This document shows positions 48,574-58,007 of a DNA stretch of 64,000 bases, in pieces. This DNA is from Marinobacterium iners DSM 11526 (lineage in GTDB: Bacteria > Pseudomonadota > Gammaproteobacteria > Pseudomonadales > Balneatricaceae): positions 1-64,000 of the forward strand of contig NZ_FNRJ01000015.1 in assembly GCF_900107855.1 (NCBI RefSeq). The letters are read 5' to 3'. Within the stretch, counting starts at the first letter, position 1; every line of letters begins with the position of its first letter. The position numbers and the translations under genes were made by a program. The notes under the pieces were generated by a model. That model ran no database searches, was not told where the DNA came from, and worked only from the letters and a program-made list of their open reading frames with translations.

Positions 48574-48660
48574 TGGTGCAGATGGGGAGACTCGAACTCC
48601 CACGCCCGTGAAGGCACTAGCACCTGAAGCTAGCGTGTCTACCAATTCCACCACATCTGC
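48574..48660 (-). tRNA. tRNA-Leu (anticodon CAG), promoter-proximal copy
   Basis: Same 87-nt sequence as the distal copy. It lies directly downstream of a near-ideal sigma-70 promoter, so the pair forms a two-tRNA operon. The identity of the copies points to recent duplication or gene conversion. Confidence 0.98.
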
Positions 48661-48676
48661 TTCGAAAGTGGGGCGC

Positions 48677-48705
48677 ATTATATAGCGCCCCATTGGGCTT
48701 GTGAA
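48677..48705 (-). promoter_or_regulatory. Sigma-70 promoter of the tRNA-Leu pair
   Basis: On the minus strand TTCACA, 17 bases, then a perfect TATAAT. The -10 box sits inside a 7-bp inverted repeat (GGGGCGC ... GCGCCCC), giving a strongly GC-rich discriminator as in stringently controlled stable-RNA promoters. Confidence 0.8.
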
Positions 48706-48720
48706 GCCCGTCTGCGATTT

Positions 48721-49689
48721 TTAGTCCGCTTTTTTTGCCAAACAACTACGAAAGCTGTCGCTCAGGCTCTGCAGATAATCCAGATAACCCTCAGCACTGA
48801 CGTTGATCGAACGAGCCAGTGGATCAAGCTCGCCCTGAGCAACCGGCAAGCCGCTGATGATTGCGTCCACTACCGCACTGGTAAACTGGGGTTCGCTGAA
48901 TACACAGACAGCTTTCGCTGCTTCAAGCTGCTGCCTGATCTCGGCCAGATGTCGTGCACCGGGTTTGCGTGCAGGATCTACCGTGAAGTAACCCAGCTGC
49001 TTCAGGCCATAGTGTTCAACAAAGCCTGAATAGGCATCGTGGAATACAAAGAACCCAGCATCACCGTAGGGAGCCAACTCTTCTGCAATGGCACGCTCCT
49101 TTTGCTTCAGTGCACTGGCAAAGGCCTCATAGTTCTGTTGCAATTGAACCGAGTGCTGAGGCAGTGCCTGCTGCAGTGCAGGCAGTAACTGCTGTGCAAT
49201 CTCCAGCCCGTTCATCGGATCCAACCAGATGTGTGGATCATTGCCTGCGCCGTGATCGTGGTGCTCTTCGGCATGATCATCGGCCACATGATTTTCGTGC
49301 TCATGTTCGTGCTCATCATGATGGTCATGATCGGAAGGCTCAGCCTCCTGATGCAGGTGCGCCTCAAGATCGGGACGCAGTGTTACAATCTCTGCATCGG
49401 TTCGGGCAAGAGGGCGCACCATGAACTGCTCAAGCCCGGGGCCAACCCAGATCACGACTTTCGCATCCGTCAGCTTACGCATGTCTGATGGCTTGAGGGC
49501 GTAATGGTGGGGTGAACCCTCAGCCGGCAGCAACACCTCCGGGCTGGTTACACCTTCGGTCAGGGCAGCTGTAATCAACTGCAGCGGCTTGATACTGGTA
49601 ACAACCTCGGATGCTTGAACCACGGGCGCCAGCGCCAGGGCAGAAAGCAGGGTCAGTGTCCGCAGGGGGCGGGCAGAATTATGCAGCAT
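48721..49689 (-). CDS. znuA: Zinc ABC transporter substrate-binding protein ZnuA
   Basis: ZnuA is the periplasmic zinc receptor of ZnuABC. The 322-residue precursor has a signal peptide (LTLLSALALAPVVQA), the zinc-ligand regions GSPHHYALKPSD, DPHIWLDPMNGL and FVFHDAYSGFVEHYG, and a His/Asp/Glu-rich loop around residues 118-150 (DHDHHDEHEHEHENH). It is transcribed divergently from zur-znuCB, with a Zur operator between. Confidence 0.96.
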   Translation of the reverse strand: MLHNSARPLRTLTLLSALALAPVVQASEVVTSIKPLQLITAALTEGVTSPEVLLPAEGSPHHYALKPSDMRKLTDAKVVIWVGPGLEQFMVRPLARTDAEIVTLRPDLEAHLHQEAEPSDHDHHDEHEHEHENHVADDHAEEHHDHGAGNDPHIWLDPMNGLEIAQQLLPALQQALPQHSVQLQQNYEAFASALKQKERAIAEELAPYGDAGFFVFHDAYSGFVEHYGLKQLGYFTVDPARKPGARHLAEIRQQLEAAKAVCVFSEPQFTSAVVDAIISGLPVAQGELDPLARSINVSAEGYLDYLQSLSDSFRSCLAKKAD

Positions 49690-49719
49690 GGTGTAAAGTC
49701 TCCTCAGGATGCTTTATAG

Positions 49720-49732
49720 GTTATAATATAAC
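49720..49732. promoter_or_regulatory. Zur operator
   Basis: GTTATAATATAAC is a near-perfect palindrome matching the Zur core GTTATANTATAAC. It lies between znuA and zur and overlaps a TATAAT -10 element (49722-49727) reading toward zur, so zinc-loaded Zur should block both transcripts. Confidence 0.88.
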
Positions 49733-49757
49733 ACATTGAATCGGATGTACTCACGTC

Positions 49758-50255
49758 ATGACGACTGACTCGCTTGCCTTCGCGGCCGATCATAATCACC
49801 AGCACTGCATCGACCAGGCACTTACCCTCGCTCGGCAGATTTGCCGCGAGCGACGCCAGCGTCTGACACCGATCCGTGAACTGGTATTGAAGCTGATCTG
49901 GCAGAGCCACCAGCCGCTGGGCGCGTACGAGCTGCTGCCGGCACTGGCCGAGGCAGGCTTCAACTCGGCACCGCCCACCGTATACCGCGCACTGGAGTTT
50001 TTGCAGCAGCAGGGGCTGGTCCACCGGATTGCGTCACTGAACGCATTTGTCGGTTGCCCTCACCCGGAACATCCTCATCAAGGCAGCTTCCTCATCTGTC
50101 GACATTGCGGCTCAACCTCTGAGCTGGACTCGGCCTCGATTCATGCCGTACTTGAACAAAGTGCTGCTGCGCTTGGATTCAAGGTCGAACAGGAAACTGT
50201 CGAAGTCACCGGTCTTTGTCCCAATTGCCAGCGCCAGGAGCACTTACATGGCTGA
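49758..50255 (+). CDS. zur: Zinc uptake regulator Zur (Fur family)
   Basis: Zur represses zinc uptake genes when zinc is plentiful. The 165-residue Fur-family protein has a winged helix ([47 protein letters not shown]) and zinc sites [15 protein letters not shown] and LCPNCQ, the two CxxC pairs forming the structural zinc site. The stop overlaps znuC by eight bases, so the repressor is made with the transporter it controls. Confidence 0.95.
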   Translation: MTTDSLAFAADHNHQHCIDQALTLARQICRERRQRLTPIRELVLKLIWQSHQPLGAYELLPALAEAGFNSAPPTVYRALEFLQQQGLVHRIASLNAFVGCPHPEHPHQGSFLICRHCGSTSELDSASIHAVLEQSAAALGFKVEQETVEVTGLCPNCQRQEHLHG

Positions 50256-51042
50256 ACACGGGCCAGACCTGGTCAAGCTTGATCAGGTCAGCGTACAGTT
50301 CAATCGCCAGCCGGCGCTGCAGAATATCAATCTGCATCTGCATGATAACTGCATCACAACCCTGATCGGCCCCAACGGGGCAGGGAAGACTACTCTGGTA
50401 CGAGTCATTCTGGGACTGATCAAACCTTCCAGTGGAAATGTTTGGCAAAAACCACAACTCAAGATCGGCTATATGCCGCAGAAACTGCATATCGACCGTA
50501 CTTTGCCTCTGTCGGTCGAGCGCTTTCTCAGTATTCCGAAACGGGTAGATCAGAGCCTAATGCTCAAGGCTTTGGAAGATGTCGGCGCGGCCTATCTGCT
50601 TAAACATTCCATCCACAATCTTTCTGGTGGTGAGACCCAGCGCGTGTTGCTGGCGCGAGCGTTGCTGCGTGATCCCGAGTTGCTGGTGCTGGATGAGCCT
50701 GTTCAGGGGGTGGATATTAACGGCCAGCTGGAGTTGTATCGGCTGATCTCCGATATTCGAAAACAGCGCCAATGTGGGGTACTGATGATTTCACATGACC
50801 TGCATCTGGTGATGGCCTCTACCGACCATGTCGTGTGCCTCAATCATCATATCTGCTGTTCGGGCCACCCCGAGCATGTCAGTAACGACCCGTCGTTTCT
50901 CGAACTGTTCGGCCCGGCACAGGCGAGTGCTCTGGCACTTTATAATCATCACCATGGCCACAAGCATGATGTCCATGGCGATATCATCGTTGACCATCCG
51001 CAACCGGATGAATGCAGTGGAAGTGGACATCATTGTGGCTGA
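50248..51042 (+). CDS. znuC: Zinc ABC transporter ATP-binding protein ZnuC
   Basis: ZnuC powers zinc import. The 264-residue ATPase has Walker [17 protein letters not shown], signature [18 protein letters not shown], Walker [13 protein letters not shown] and switch His in [10 protein letters not shown]. The C-terminus is His-rich ([20 protein letters not shown]), probably metal binding. The ATG is preceded by AGGAG and lies inside the zur end; a longer frame upstream overlaps zur and is not used. Confidence 0.95.
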   Translation: MAEHGPDLVKLDQVSVQFNRQPALQNINLHLHDNCITTLIGPNGAGKTTLVRVILGLIKPSSGNVWQKPQLKIGYMPQKLHIDRTLPLSVERFLSIPKRVDQSLMLKALEDVGAAYLLKHSIHNLSGGETQRVLLARALLRDPELLVLDEPVQGVDINGQLELYRLISDIRKQRQCGVLMISHDLHLVMASTDHVVCLNHHICCSGHPEHVSNDPSFLELFGPAQASALALYNHHHGHKHDVHGDIIVDHPQPDECSGSGHHCG

Positions 51043-51832
51043 TTTTCTGATCCTCGCCCTGGCCGGCGGCATTGGCATTGCCGCGTTGGCAGGCCCGCTC
51101 GGTGCCTTTGTGGTCTGGCGCCGCATGGCCTATTTTGGCGATACCCTCGCGCACTCGGCCCTGATGGGTATCGCGCTGGGATTCCTGTTTGATATCAACC
51201 TGAATCTGGCAGTCGTTGCCTGCTGTGTAATGCTGGCGGTGCTGCTTGTGTCTCTGCAACGCCAGCATCTGGTCGCCACCGACACTCTGCTGGGGATCAT
51301 GGCACACAGCGCTCTGTCGCTGGGGCTGGTCGCGGTGGCCCTGCTGGATAACGTACGCATTGACTTGATGGAGTATCTGTTCGGTGACCTGCTGGCGATC
51401 GCACCTGCCGATCTCTGGTGGATTTACGGCGGTGGTGCCGTAGTAATACTGCTGTTGTGGCGGCTCTGGAACCCCTTGCTGGCGATCACCATCAATGAAG
51501 AACTGGCGCAGGTTGAGGGGGTCCCTGTGGCGCGGGTACGTCTGGGCCTGATGCTGCTGATTGCGGTGGTGATCGCGGTTGCAATGAAGCTGGTGGGCAT
51601 CCTGCTGATCACCTCGCTGCTGATCATACCGGCTGCAGCCGCTCGGCGCCTGGCCAACACCCCTGAGCAGATGGCACTGTTTGCGTCGCTGCTGGGGATG
51701 CTGGCGGTAGTCGGTGGGATCAGTGCTTCCTGGTTCTGGGATACGCCCGCCGGGCCATCGGTCGTAGTCACGGCGCTGGTTGAATTTTTGATTCTCTATT
51801 CACTGCCGATGCGCTCGCTGCAGGGCAGATGA
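51008..51832 (+). CDS. znuB: Zinc ABC transporter permease ZnuB
   Basis: ZnuB is the membrane channel of the zinc importer. About 274 residues with eight hydrophobic helices: [46 protein letters not shown] at the start and [38 protein letters not shown] near 190-225 are family signatures. The start is uncertain: this ATG overlaps znuC by 35 bases, while GTG codons at 51017, 51023 and 51035 would shorten it slightly. The stop overlaps the MATE gene in ATGA. Confidence 0.92.
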   Translation: MNAVEVDIIVADFLILALAGGIGIAALAGPLGAFVVWRRMAYFGDTLAHSALMGIALGFLFDINLNLAVVACCVMLAVLLVSLQRQHLVATDTLLGIMAHSALSLGLVAVALLDNVRIDLMEYLFGDLLAIAPADLWWIYGGGAVVILLLWRLWNPLLAITINEELAQVEGVPVARVRLGLMLLIAVVIAVAMKLVGILLITSLLIIPAAAARRLANTPEQMALFASLLGMLAVVGGISASWFWDTPAGPSVVVTALVEFLILYSLPMRSLQGR

Positions 51833-53166
51833 AAATGGCGCAGCACTGGCCCGACCGCGCCACCCACCGGCGGGTCTGGTCACTGGCCTGGCCCATGATG
51901 TTGTCCAATATCACGGTGCCGCTTCTGGGCCTGGTGGATACTGCTGTTATCGGTCATCTGCCCGAACCCCATCATCTGGGTGCCGTTGCGCTGGGCGGCA
52001 TGATCTTCTCCATCCTTTATTGGGCATTCGGATTTTTGCGCATGGGTACCACTGGCATGGTGGCGCAGGCCCATGGCCGCGAGGATGGCGACCGGCTGCG
52101 CACGCTGCTGGGGCAGTCGCTGGTACTGGGCGCATGTATCGGGCTGCTGATCCTGCTGCTGCGCACGCCGCTGACCACACTGGCACTGCAGCTGATGGGC
52201 CCCGAGTCGGATGTATTGACCGAAGCCACCCACTATACCGAAATTCGGGCCTTTGGCGCACCCGCGGTGCTGTGTAACTTCGCTCTGCTGGGCTGGTTTG
52301 TGGGCATGCAGAATACCCGCATAGCCCTGATTCTGCTGACGAGCACCAACCTGCTCAATATGCTGCTGGACCTGCTGTTCGTGTTCGGGCTAGGCATGAA
52401 AGCGGACGGGGTTGCCTTAGCCACGGTGCTGGCCGAATATTTCAGCCTGTTGCTTGGGTTATGGTTCTGTCGCCGCCTGCTGCTCAAAACCGCGGGGCAG
52501 TGGCTCTGGCCTCAGCTACGGCGCCTGCGCGACTACAAGGCACTGATTCAGGTAAACCGTTATCTGTTTGTACGCACGGTTAGCCTGCTGCTGACCTTTG
52601 CCTTTTTTACTGCACAGGGTGCCCAGCAGGGTACGGCGATACTCTCCGCCAATGCCGTACTGCTGAACTTTCTGCTGCTGATCTCCAATGCCCTGGACGG
52701 CTTCGCCCATGCCACGGAAGCGCTGATCGGACGTGCCGTAGGCAGGCGTGACCCAAGTGAATTCAGACGCATACTCGGCTGCACCGCCTTCTGGTCGCTG
52801 GTCAGTGCGATTATGCTGACGCTGGTGTTCTGGCTCGGCGGCAACACCATCATTCACCTACTGACCGACATCACTGAGGTACGCGAAATCGCCGGCCGCT
52901 ACCTTCCCTGGATAATCATACTGCCGCTGATCGGTTGCTGGAGCTTTCTGCTCGATGGTCTTTTTATCGGTACCACTCAGGTCAAGGCAATGCAGGACAC
53001 CATGCTGTTCTCGGTGTTTATGGTGTTCGCTCCAATCTGGTGGATAGCCCAGCCCATGGGTAATCACGGCCTCTGGCTGGCCTTCATCTCCCTGTTTGCA
53101 GCCCGCGGCCTCAGCGGTGGCTGGGTGTTCTGGCGCATGCAGCGGCACAATGTCTGGTTTAGCTGA
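51829..53166 (+). CDS. MATE family efflux transporter (DinF-like)
   Basis: A 445-residue membrane protein with twelve predicted helices. RRVWSLAWPMMLSNITVPLLGLVDTAVIGHL, GTTGMVAQAHGREDGDRL and NALDGFAHATEALIGRAVGRRD are typical of the DinF branch of MATE exporters, which move cationic or toxic compounds by proton or sodium antiport. The substrate is unknown. The ATGA overlap with znuB places it in the Zur-controlled operon, so its level may rise with zinc starvation. Confidence 0.88.
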   Translation: MKMAQHWPDRATHRRVWSLAWPMMLSNITVPLLGLVDTAVIGHLPEPHHLGAVALGGMIFSILYWAFGFLRMGTTGMVAQAHGREDGDRLRTLLGQSLVLGACIGLLILLLRTPLTTLALQLMGPESDVLTEATHYTEIRAFGAPAVLCNFALLGWFVGMQNTRIALILLTSTNLLNMLLDLLFVFGLGMKADGVALATVLAEYFSLLLGLWFCRRLLLKTAGQWLWPQLRRLRDYKALIQVNRYLFVRTVSLLLTFAFFTAQGAQQGTAILSANAVLLNFLLLISNALDGFAHATEALIGRAVGRRDPSEFRRILGCTAFWSLVSAIMLTLVFWLGGNTIIHLLTDITEVREIAGRYLPWIIILPLIGCWSFLLDGLFIGTTQVKAMQDTMLFSVFMVFAPIWWIAQPMGNHGLWLAFISLFAARGLSGGWVFWRMQRHNVWFS

Positions 53167-53226
53167 ACTGGCAAAATCACGGCGTGGCAACCAGACTTAT
53201 CCCGAACACAGGCAGGGGAGAACAGG

Positions 53227-54333
53227 ATGCGCATTACACTGACCACAACACTGTTGGCACTGAGCCTGCCGCTGGCTGCCGCGCCACTGGAGCAACTAAA
53301 ACTGCCAGATGACTATAGAATCGAGGTCGCAGCTGAAGTGCCCAACGCCCGGCAGCTGGCACTGAGCCCCGATGGCACACTGTTTGTCAGCACACGGCGC
53401 GATGGACGGGTGTTTGCGCTGCAGGATCTGGACGGTGATCAGCGCTATGAAACCCGTCATACTCTGCTGGAACGCAGACGCCTGCCCAACGGCATCAGCT
53501 TTGTGGATGGCGATCTGTATGTGGCCGAACTGACTCAGCTGATCCGGCTTGTCGATGTGGAGTCACGACTGGAGCAGCCGCTCAAGCCCGAGGTTATACT
53601 GGATGGCCTCCCCGATATCACCCACCACGGCTGGAAGTATCTGAAGCAGGGGCCGGATGGGGCTTTCTACTTCACGCTTGGTGCTCCCTGCAATGTATGT
53701 CTGCAATCGGACCCTCAGTTTGCCAGCATCATGCGTTTTGATCCTGCCACCGGCGAGGCCGCACCCTGGGCTCGAGGGGTACGCAACACAGTGGGATTTG
53801 ACTGGCATCCCGAAGATGGCAGCCTCTGGTTTACCGACAACGGACGCGACCATATGGGCGATAATCTGCCTGATGACGAGCTGAACCGAGCCGACCGCGC
53901 CGGGCTGCATTTCGGTTTTCCCTTTGTACATGCCGACGGAGTTTCAGACCCGGAGTTCGGCAAGGGCGCCAATGCCATCAATGCAGAGCCGCCGGTGGCG
54001 CTGCTGGGCCCCCATGTCGCGGCGCTGGGCATGAGCTTTTACCACCACAGGGATGGGGCCTTCGATAACGCGTTCCCCGATACCCCCAATACCACCGCCT
54101 TTATTGCCCTGCATGGCTCCTGGAATCGCTCCAGCAAGATCGGCTATGAGGTGATTCGGGTGGATACAGAAGGGGAAGAGGTGACGCAGATTCAGACCTT
54201 TATCAGTGGCTGGCTGCAGGACGAGCGGGACTGGGGACGTCCGGTGGATGTGCTGGTGCGGCCACAGGGTGATCTGCTGATCTCCGATGACAAGGCCGGG
54301 CTGGTGTATCGGGTCTGGTATCAGACCCAGTAA
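53227..54333 (+). CDS. Exported beta-propeller sugar-dehydrogenase-like protein
   Basis: A 368-residue secreted protein of the glucose/sorbosone dehydrogenase-like propeller family. The signal peptide (LTTTLLALSLPLAAA) precedes blades such as ARQLALSPDGTLFVSTRRDGRVFAL, LPNGISFVDGDLYVAEL, GVRNTVGFDWHPEDGSLWFTDNGRDHMGDNLPDDELN and PVDVLVRPQGDLLISDDKAGLVYRV. No haem motif is attached; NVCLQS has only one Cys. Members bind PQQ and oxidise sugars or aldehydes, but the substrate and cofactor here are not proven. It stands alone behind the MATE gene. Confidence 0.82.
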   Translation: MRITLTTTLLALSLPLAAAPLEQLKLPDDYRIEVAAEVPNARQLALSPDGTLFVSTRRDGRVFALQDLDGDQRYETRHTLLERRRLPNGISFVDGDLYVAELTQLIRLVDVESRLEQPLKPEVILDGLPDITHHGWKYLKQGPDGAFYFTLGAPCNVCLQSDPQFASIMRFDPATGEAAPWARGVRNTVGFDWHPEDGSLWFTDNGRDHMGDNLPDDELNRADRAGLHFGFPFVHADGVSDPEFGKGANAINAEPPVALLGPHVAALGMSFYHHRDGAFDNAFPDTPNTTAFIALHGSWNRSSKIGYEVIRVDTEGEEVTQIQTFISGWLQDERDWGRPVDVLVRPQGDLLISDDKAGLVYRVWYQTQ

Positions 54334-54351
54334 CGTTTCTACCGCGGGGCA

Positions 54352-54966
54352 CTACAGTTCAATGTGTCCGGCCAGCTCTCGACAAGCCTTCTGGCGAGGG
54401 CAGTGTAGTAAGTGGTCATTCACCAACCCCACTGCCTGCATATAGGCATAAGCGATGGTGGGGCCGAAAAAGCGTATGCCTTCGCGCTTCAGATCTTTCG
54501 CCAGCTGCACCGACAGGGCAGTCTGGGCCGGAATCTGCTCCATCCGTTCAAAACCGGACTGGATCGGCTGGCCCTCAATATAGCGCCACAGAAAGCGGGC
54601 AAAGCTGCCGTGGTGCGCCTGCAGGCGAAGAAACACTCTGGCATTGTTGATTGAGGCTTCGACTTTGGCACGGTTACGGATGAGGCCGGGATCCGCCAGC
54701 ATCGCGGCCACTTCCGTTTCACCGAAAAGAGCCACCCGCTCGGGGTCAAAGTCGCAATAGTGACGCCGGTAACCTTCACGCTTCTCCAGCACCGTGCGCC
54801 AGCTCAGACCTGCCTGAGCCGACTCCAGTACCAGAAATTCGAACAACACCGGATCATCCGTCTGCGGCACACCCCATTCATGGTCATGATAGGCATGCTC
54901 AAGCGGACTTTGCATCGCCCAGCCACAGGACTGGTGCGATGCAGTATCGGGCTTGTCAGTGATCAC
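54352..54966 (-). CDS. tag: DNA-3-methyladenine glycosylase I
   Basis: Tag excises 3-methyladenine from alkylated DNA. The product, 204 residues from a GTG start, has SCGWAMQSPLEHAYHDHEWGVP with the zinc ligands Cys and His, catalytic-pocket Glu/Trp/Tyr in EFLVLESAQAGLSWRTVLEKREGYR and the late zinc ligands His and Cys in VNDHLLHCPRQKAC. I place the start at GTG 54966 because the zinc Cys must be included; ATG 54915-54917 would drop it. It overlaps the YheV-like gene by 11 bases. Confidence 0.9.
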   Translation of the reverse strand: MITDKPDTASHQSCGWAMQSPLEHAYHDHEWGVPQTDDPVLFEFLVLESAQAGLSWRTVLEKREGYRRHYCDFDPERVALFGETEVAAMLADPGLIRNRAKVEASINNARVFLRLQAHHGSFARFLWRYIEGQPIQSGFERMEQIPAQTALSVQLAKDLKREGIRFFGPTIAYAYMQAVGLVNDHLLHCPRQKACRELAGHIEL

Positions 54967-55231
54967 GACGCAGGCCGCCCGCATCAAGGATGCGAATCGG
55001 CTGAGGACTGTCATCCGCTTTGGAGGCCGGTGCACGGTCCGAACGCTCCCCGCTGACGCGGGTTTCGATCTGCTCAGGATCAGGGCGACCATCCAGTCGC
55101 AGGGAATCCGAGAAACCGCACTTTACACACTCGCGGTATTCTCGCTCGTCATCACGGTACATTCTGACCGTATCCATCTCGCCACAGCGCGGACAGACCG
55201 CACCGGCAATAAAGCGCTTGCTTACACTCAT
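54956..55231 (-). CDS. YheV-like zinc-ribbon protein
   Basis: A 91-residue protein whose first half is a zinc ribbon: CPRCGEMDTVRMYRDDEREYRECVKCGFSD, two CxxC pairs. The rest is polar and likely disordered. It matches the YheV/DUF2387 family, which sits beside prlC in pseudomonads, as here (11 bases after prlC). Function unknown. Confidence 0.85.
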   Translation of the reverse strand: MSVSKRFIAGAVCPRCGEMDTVRMYRDDEREYRECVKCGFSDSLRLDGRPDPEQIETRVSGERSDRAPASKADDSPQPIRILDAGGLRRDH

Positions 55232-55242
55232 TTTTCAACCTC

Positions 55243-57273
55243 TCAGCGGATACCGGAATGGCGCAGCAGGGCATCCACACTGGGCTCCCGGCCACGGAAG
55301 GCCACAAACAGATCCATCGGATCACCCGAACCGCCCTGTTCCAGAATCTCCTGACGGAAGGCGGCGCCGGTTTCCGCATTGAAGATGCCTTCCTCCTCGA
55401 AACGGGAAAAAGCATCGGCCGACAGCACCTCGGCCCACTTGTAACTGTAGTAGCCTGCGGCATAGCCACCTGCAAAGATGTGACTGAAGCTGTGCTGGAA
55501 GCGGTTTTCTGCCGGAGGGCGTATCACCGATACCTGATCCCGCACCCGGTTCAGCAGCGCCTGAATATCGGTTTTGCCCGGCTGGTATTCATGGTGCAGG
55601 CGGAAATCAAACAGTGAGAATTCCAGCTGGCGCAGCATCATCATCGCCGACTGGAAGTGCTTGGCCGCCAGCATCTTGTCCAGCAGTGACTGCGGCAGCG
55701 GTTCACCGGTTTCATGATGACCGGAGATCAGCGCCAGTGCTTCCGGTTCCCAGCACCAGTTCTCCATAAATTGACTCGGCAGCTCCACCGCATCCCAGGC
55801 GACACCGTTGATACCGCTGATGTCTGCCTCTTCCATCTGCGTCAACATATGGTGCAGGCCATGACCAAACTCATGGAACAGAGTCGTCACTTCATCATGG
55901 GTCAGCAGCGCCGGCTGGCCGGGCAGGGGCGGGGTGAAGTTGCATACCAGATAGGCCACCGGGAGCTGCAACTGGCTGTCGCTCAGGCGGCGCCGTACAC
56001 GACAGTCGTCCATCCAAGCACCGCCACGCTTGCCGCTGCGGGCAAAGGGGTCCAGATAGCAGTAGGCAAAGGGCTCGCCGTTGCGCTTGAGTGCAAACAG
56101 ACGCGCATCGTTGTGCCAGCTGTCGAAGTTCGACTGCTCTTCAACGTCCAGATCAAACAGACGACCGGCGATGGTGAACATGCCATCCAGCACTTTCGGC
56201 AGCGGGAAGTAGGGACGCAGCTCCTGCTGGGAGATGTCATAGCGCGCTTGTTTCAGCTTCTCACCATAGTAGGTGACATCCCAGGCCATCAGCTCTTCAA
56301 TGCCATCACGTTCCTGGGCAAAGGCTTGCAGCTCGGCCAGCTCACGCTCGGCAATCGGGCGAGTTTCCGTGGCCAGATCTTCGAGGAAGGTCACCACCTG
56401 TTGCGGTGACTGCGCCATTTTGGTTGCCAGCGAGTAATCGGCATAGGTGTCGAAGCCCAGCAGCTGCGCCAACTCGTGGCGCAGATCCAGAATTTCCTGC
56501 ATCACCGCCGAGTTGTCCCATTCACCGGCCTTCGGCCCCTGATCGGATGCGCGGGTGCTGTAGGCACGGTACAGCTCTTCGCGCAGACTGCGACTGTCGG
56601 CAAAGGCCATCACGGCGTAGTAGGCGGGGAAGTCCAGCGTGATCACCCAGCCTTCAAGCTCTTTCACCTTCGCCGCCTCTTTGGCGGCGGCAACGGCATG
56701 ATCAGGCAGCCCGGCCAGCTCCGCTTCATCATCGATCTGCTTCCACCAGCCCTGGGTGGCATCGAGCACATTCTCGGAAAAACGGGTGGTCAGCTCAGAC
56801 AGGCGCTGCTGTAGCTCTGCATAGCGCTTCTGCTGGGCTTCCGGCAGGGCAATACCGGACAGGCGGAAGTCCCGCAGAGCATTATCGATCACCTTTTTGC
56901 GTGACTTGCTCAACTGCGGGTAGGCATCACTCTGTGCCAGAGATTCGAACGCCTTGAACAGTCCCTGATGCTGGCCCAACTCGGTCCAGTACTCGGACAG
57001 TTTCGGCAGACAGGCGTTGTACGCCTCACGCCAGGCATCCGAGTTCATCACGCCGTTCAGGTGCGATACCGGTGACCAGGCCTGTGCCAACTCATCGTTG
57101 AGTTGCTCCAGCTCAGCCACCAGCGACCAGTCATTGCGCTCCGGGTCGGCAGTCAACGCCGCGATGCGTTCGCGATTGCGCGTCAGTAGTTCATCGACAG
57201 CGGGCACGGCATGCTCGGGCTGGATACGGCTGAACGGGGGCAGCAGGTGGGTCTCAAGCAGCGGGTTGGACAT
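55243..57273 (-). CDS. prlC: Oligopeptidase A PrlC
   Basis: PrlC is a cytoplasmic M3 zinc metallopeptidase that degrades short peptides, including cleaved signal peptides. From MSNPLLETHLLPPFSRIQPEH it has 676 residues. The zinc motif is TTLFHEFGHGLHHMLTQ (HExxH, near 465) with the downstream Glu in VELPSQFMENW. GGAG six bases before this ATG decides the start over two upstream Mets. It is followed by the YheV-like gene and divergent from the carbonic anhydrase gene, the order known around PA0066-PA0068. Confidence 0.96.
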   Translation of the reverse strand: MSNPLLETHLLPPFSRIQPEHAVPAVDELLTRNRERIAALTADPERNDWSLVAELEQLNDELAQAWSPVSHLNGVMNSDAWREAYNACLPKLSEYWTELGQHQGLFKAFESLAQSDAYPQLSKSRKKVIDNALRDFRLSGIALPEAQQKRYAELQQRLSELTTRFSENVLDATQGWWKQIDDEAELAGLPDHAVAAAKEAAKVKELEGWVITLDFPAYYAVMAFADSRSLREELYRAYSTRASDQGPKAGEWDNSAVMQEILDLRHELAQLLGFDTYADYSLATKMAQSPQQVVTFLEDLATETRPIAERELAELQAFAQERDGIEELMAWDVTYYGEKLKQARYDISQQELRPYFPLPKVLDGMFTIAGRLFDLDVEEQSNFDSWHNDARLFALKRNGEPFAYCYLDPFARSGKRGGAWMDDCRVRRRLSDSQLQLPVAYLVCNFTPPLPGQPALLTHDEVTTLFHEFGHGLHHMLTQMEEADISGINGVAWDAVELPSQFMENWCWEPEALALISGHHETGEPLPQSLLDKMLAAKHFQSAMMMLRQLEFSLFDFRLHHEYQPGKTDIQALLNRVRDQVSVIRPPAENRFQHSFSHIFAGGYAAGYYSYKWAEVLSADAFSRFEEEGIFNAETGAAFRQEILEQGGSGDPMDLFVAFRGREPSVDALLRHSGIR

Positions 57274-57389
57274 CGGTGTCTCCATCGGTTGCGGCCTTTC
57301 AGCGGTTGTACGTCTGCAGGCGTTCAAAAGTGCACTTTGCTATACAATGGGGGCCACAGAGCCTTATTTCAATCGATTCAGGAGCGGTT

Positions 57390-57932
57390 ATGAATATACG
57401 CCCTTATCAGGGGATGACACCAAAACTAGGCGAGCGGGTGTTTGTCGATCCCAGCGCGGTTGTACTGGGTGACGTGGAGATCGGTGACGACAGCTCGGTC
57501 TGGCCGCTGGTGGTGATTCGCGGTGACATGCACCGCATCCGCATTGGTCGCTGCAGCAGCATTCAGGATGGTTCGGTACTGCATATCACACACGCAGGCC
57601 CCTACAACCCTGATGGCTTTCCGCTGATTATCGGTGATCATGTCACCGTCGGTCATCAGGCGATGCTGCACGGCTGCACCATCGGCAACCGTGTACTGGT
57701 GGGTATGGGCGCCATGATCATGGACGGCGCCGTGGTAGAGGATGAAGTAATCGTGGGTGCCGGCAGCCTGGTGCCACCGGGCAAGACGTTGAAAAGCGGC
57801 TATCTCTACGTGGGCCGTCCGGCCAAGCCCCAGCGCGAGTTGACGGAACAGGAGCGCGCGTTCTTCACCTATACCGCCGAGAACTACTCACGCCTGAAAG
57901 ACAAGCACCGCGCGGAGGACTGGGCTCAATAA
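57390..57932 (+). CDS. Gamma-carbonic anhydrase family protein
   Basis: A 180-residue left-handed beta-helix protein of the YrdA/PaaY gamma-carbonic anhydrase group. Hexapeptide repeats run through GDVEIGDDSSVWPLVVIRGD, IGRCSSIQDGSVLH and IIGDHVTVGHQAMLHGCTIGNRVLVG; the metal His residues are in VLHITHAG, TVGHQAMLHG. Members form trimers and some have weak carbonic anhydrase activity. GGAG before the ATG sets the start. It is divergent from prlC. Confidence 0.9.
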   Translation: MNIRPYQGMTPKLGERVFVDPSAVVLGDVEIGDDSSVWPLVVIRGDMHRIRIGRCSSIQDGSVLHITHAGPYNPDGFPLIIGDHVTVGHQAMLHGCTIGNRVLVGMGAMIMDGAVVEDEVIVGAGSLVPPGKTLKSGYLYVGRPAKPQRELTEQERAFFTYTAENYSRLKDKHRAEDWAQ

Positions 57933-57934
57933 AG

Positions 57935-57953
57935 ATATTTGATAATCATTATC
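57935..57953 (+). promoter_or_regulatory. Fur box upstream of the dihaem peroxidase gene
   Basis: TGATAATCATTATC (57940-57953) matches the right 14 bases of the Fur consensus GATAATGATAATCATTATC exactly; the left end is AT-rich but diverged. It lies 55 bases before the ATG, well placed for iron-dependent repression. Confidence 0.82.
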
Positions 57954-58007
57954 GTTAAATGCAGAATGTGCGGCAGGTCATAACCAACGTATTGGAGCCC
58001 ACCCCAC

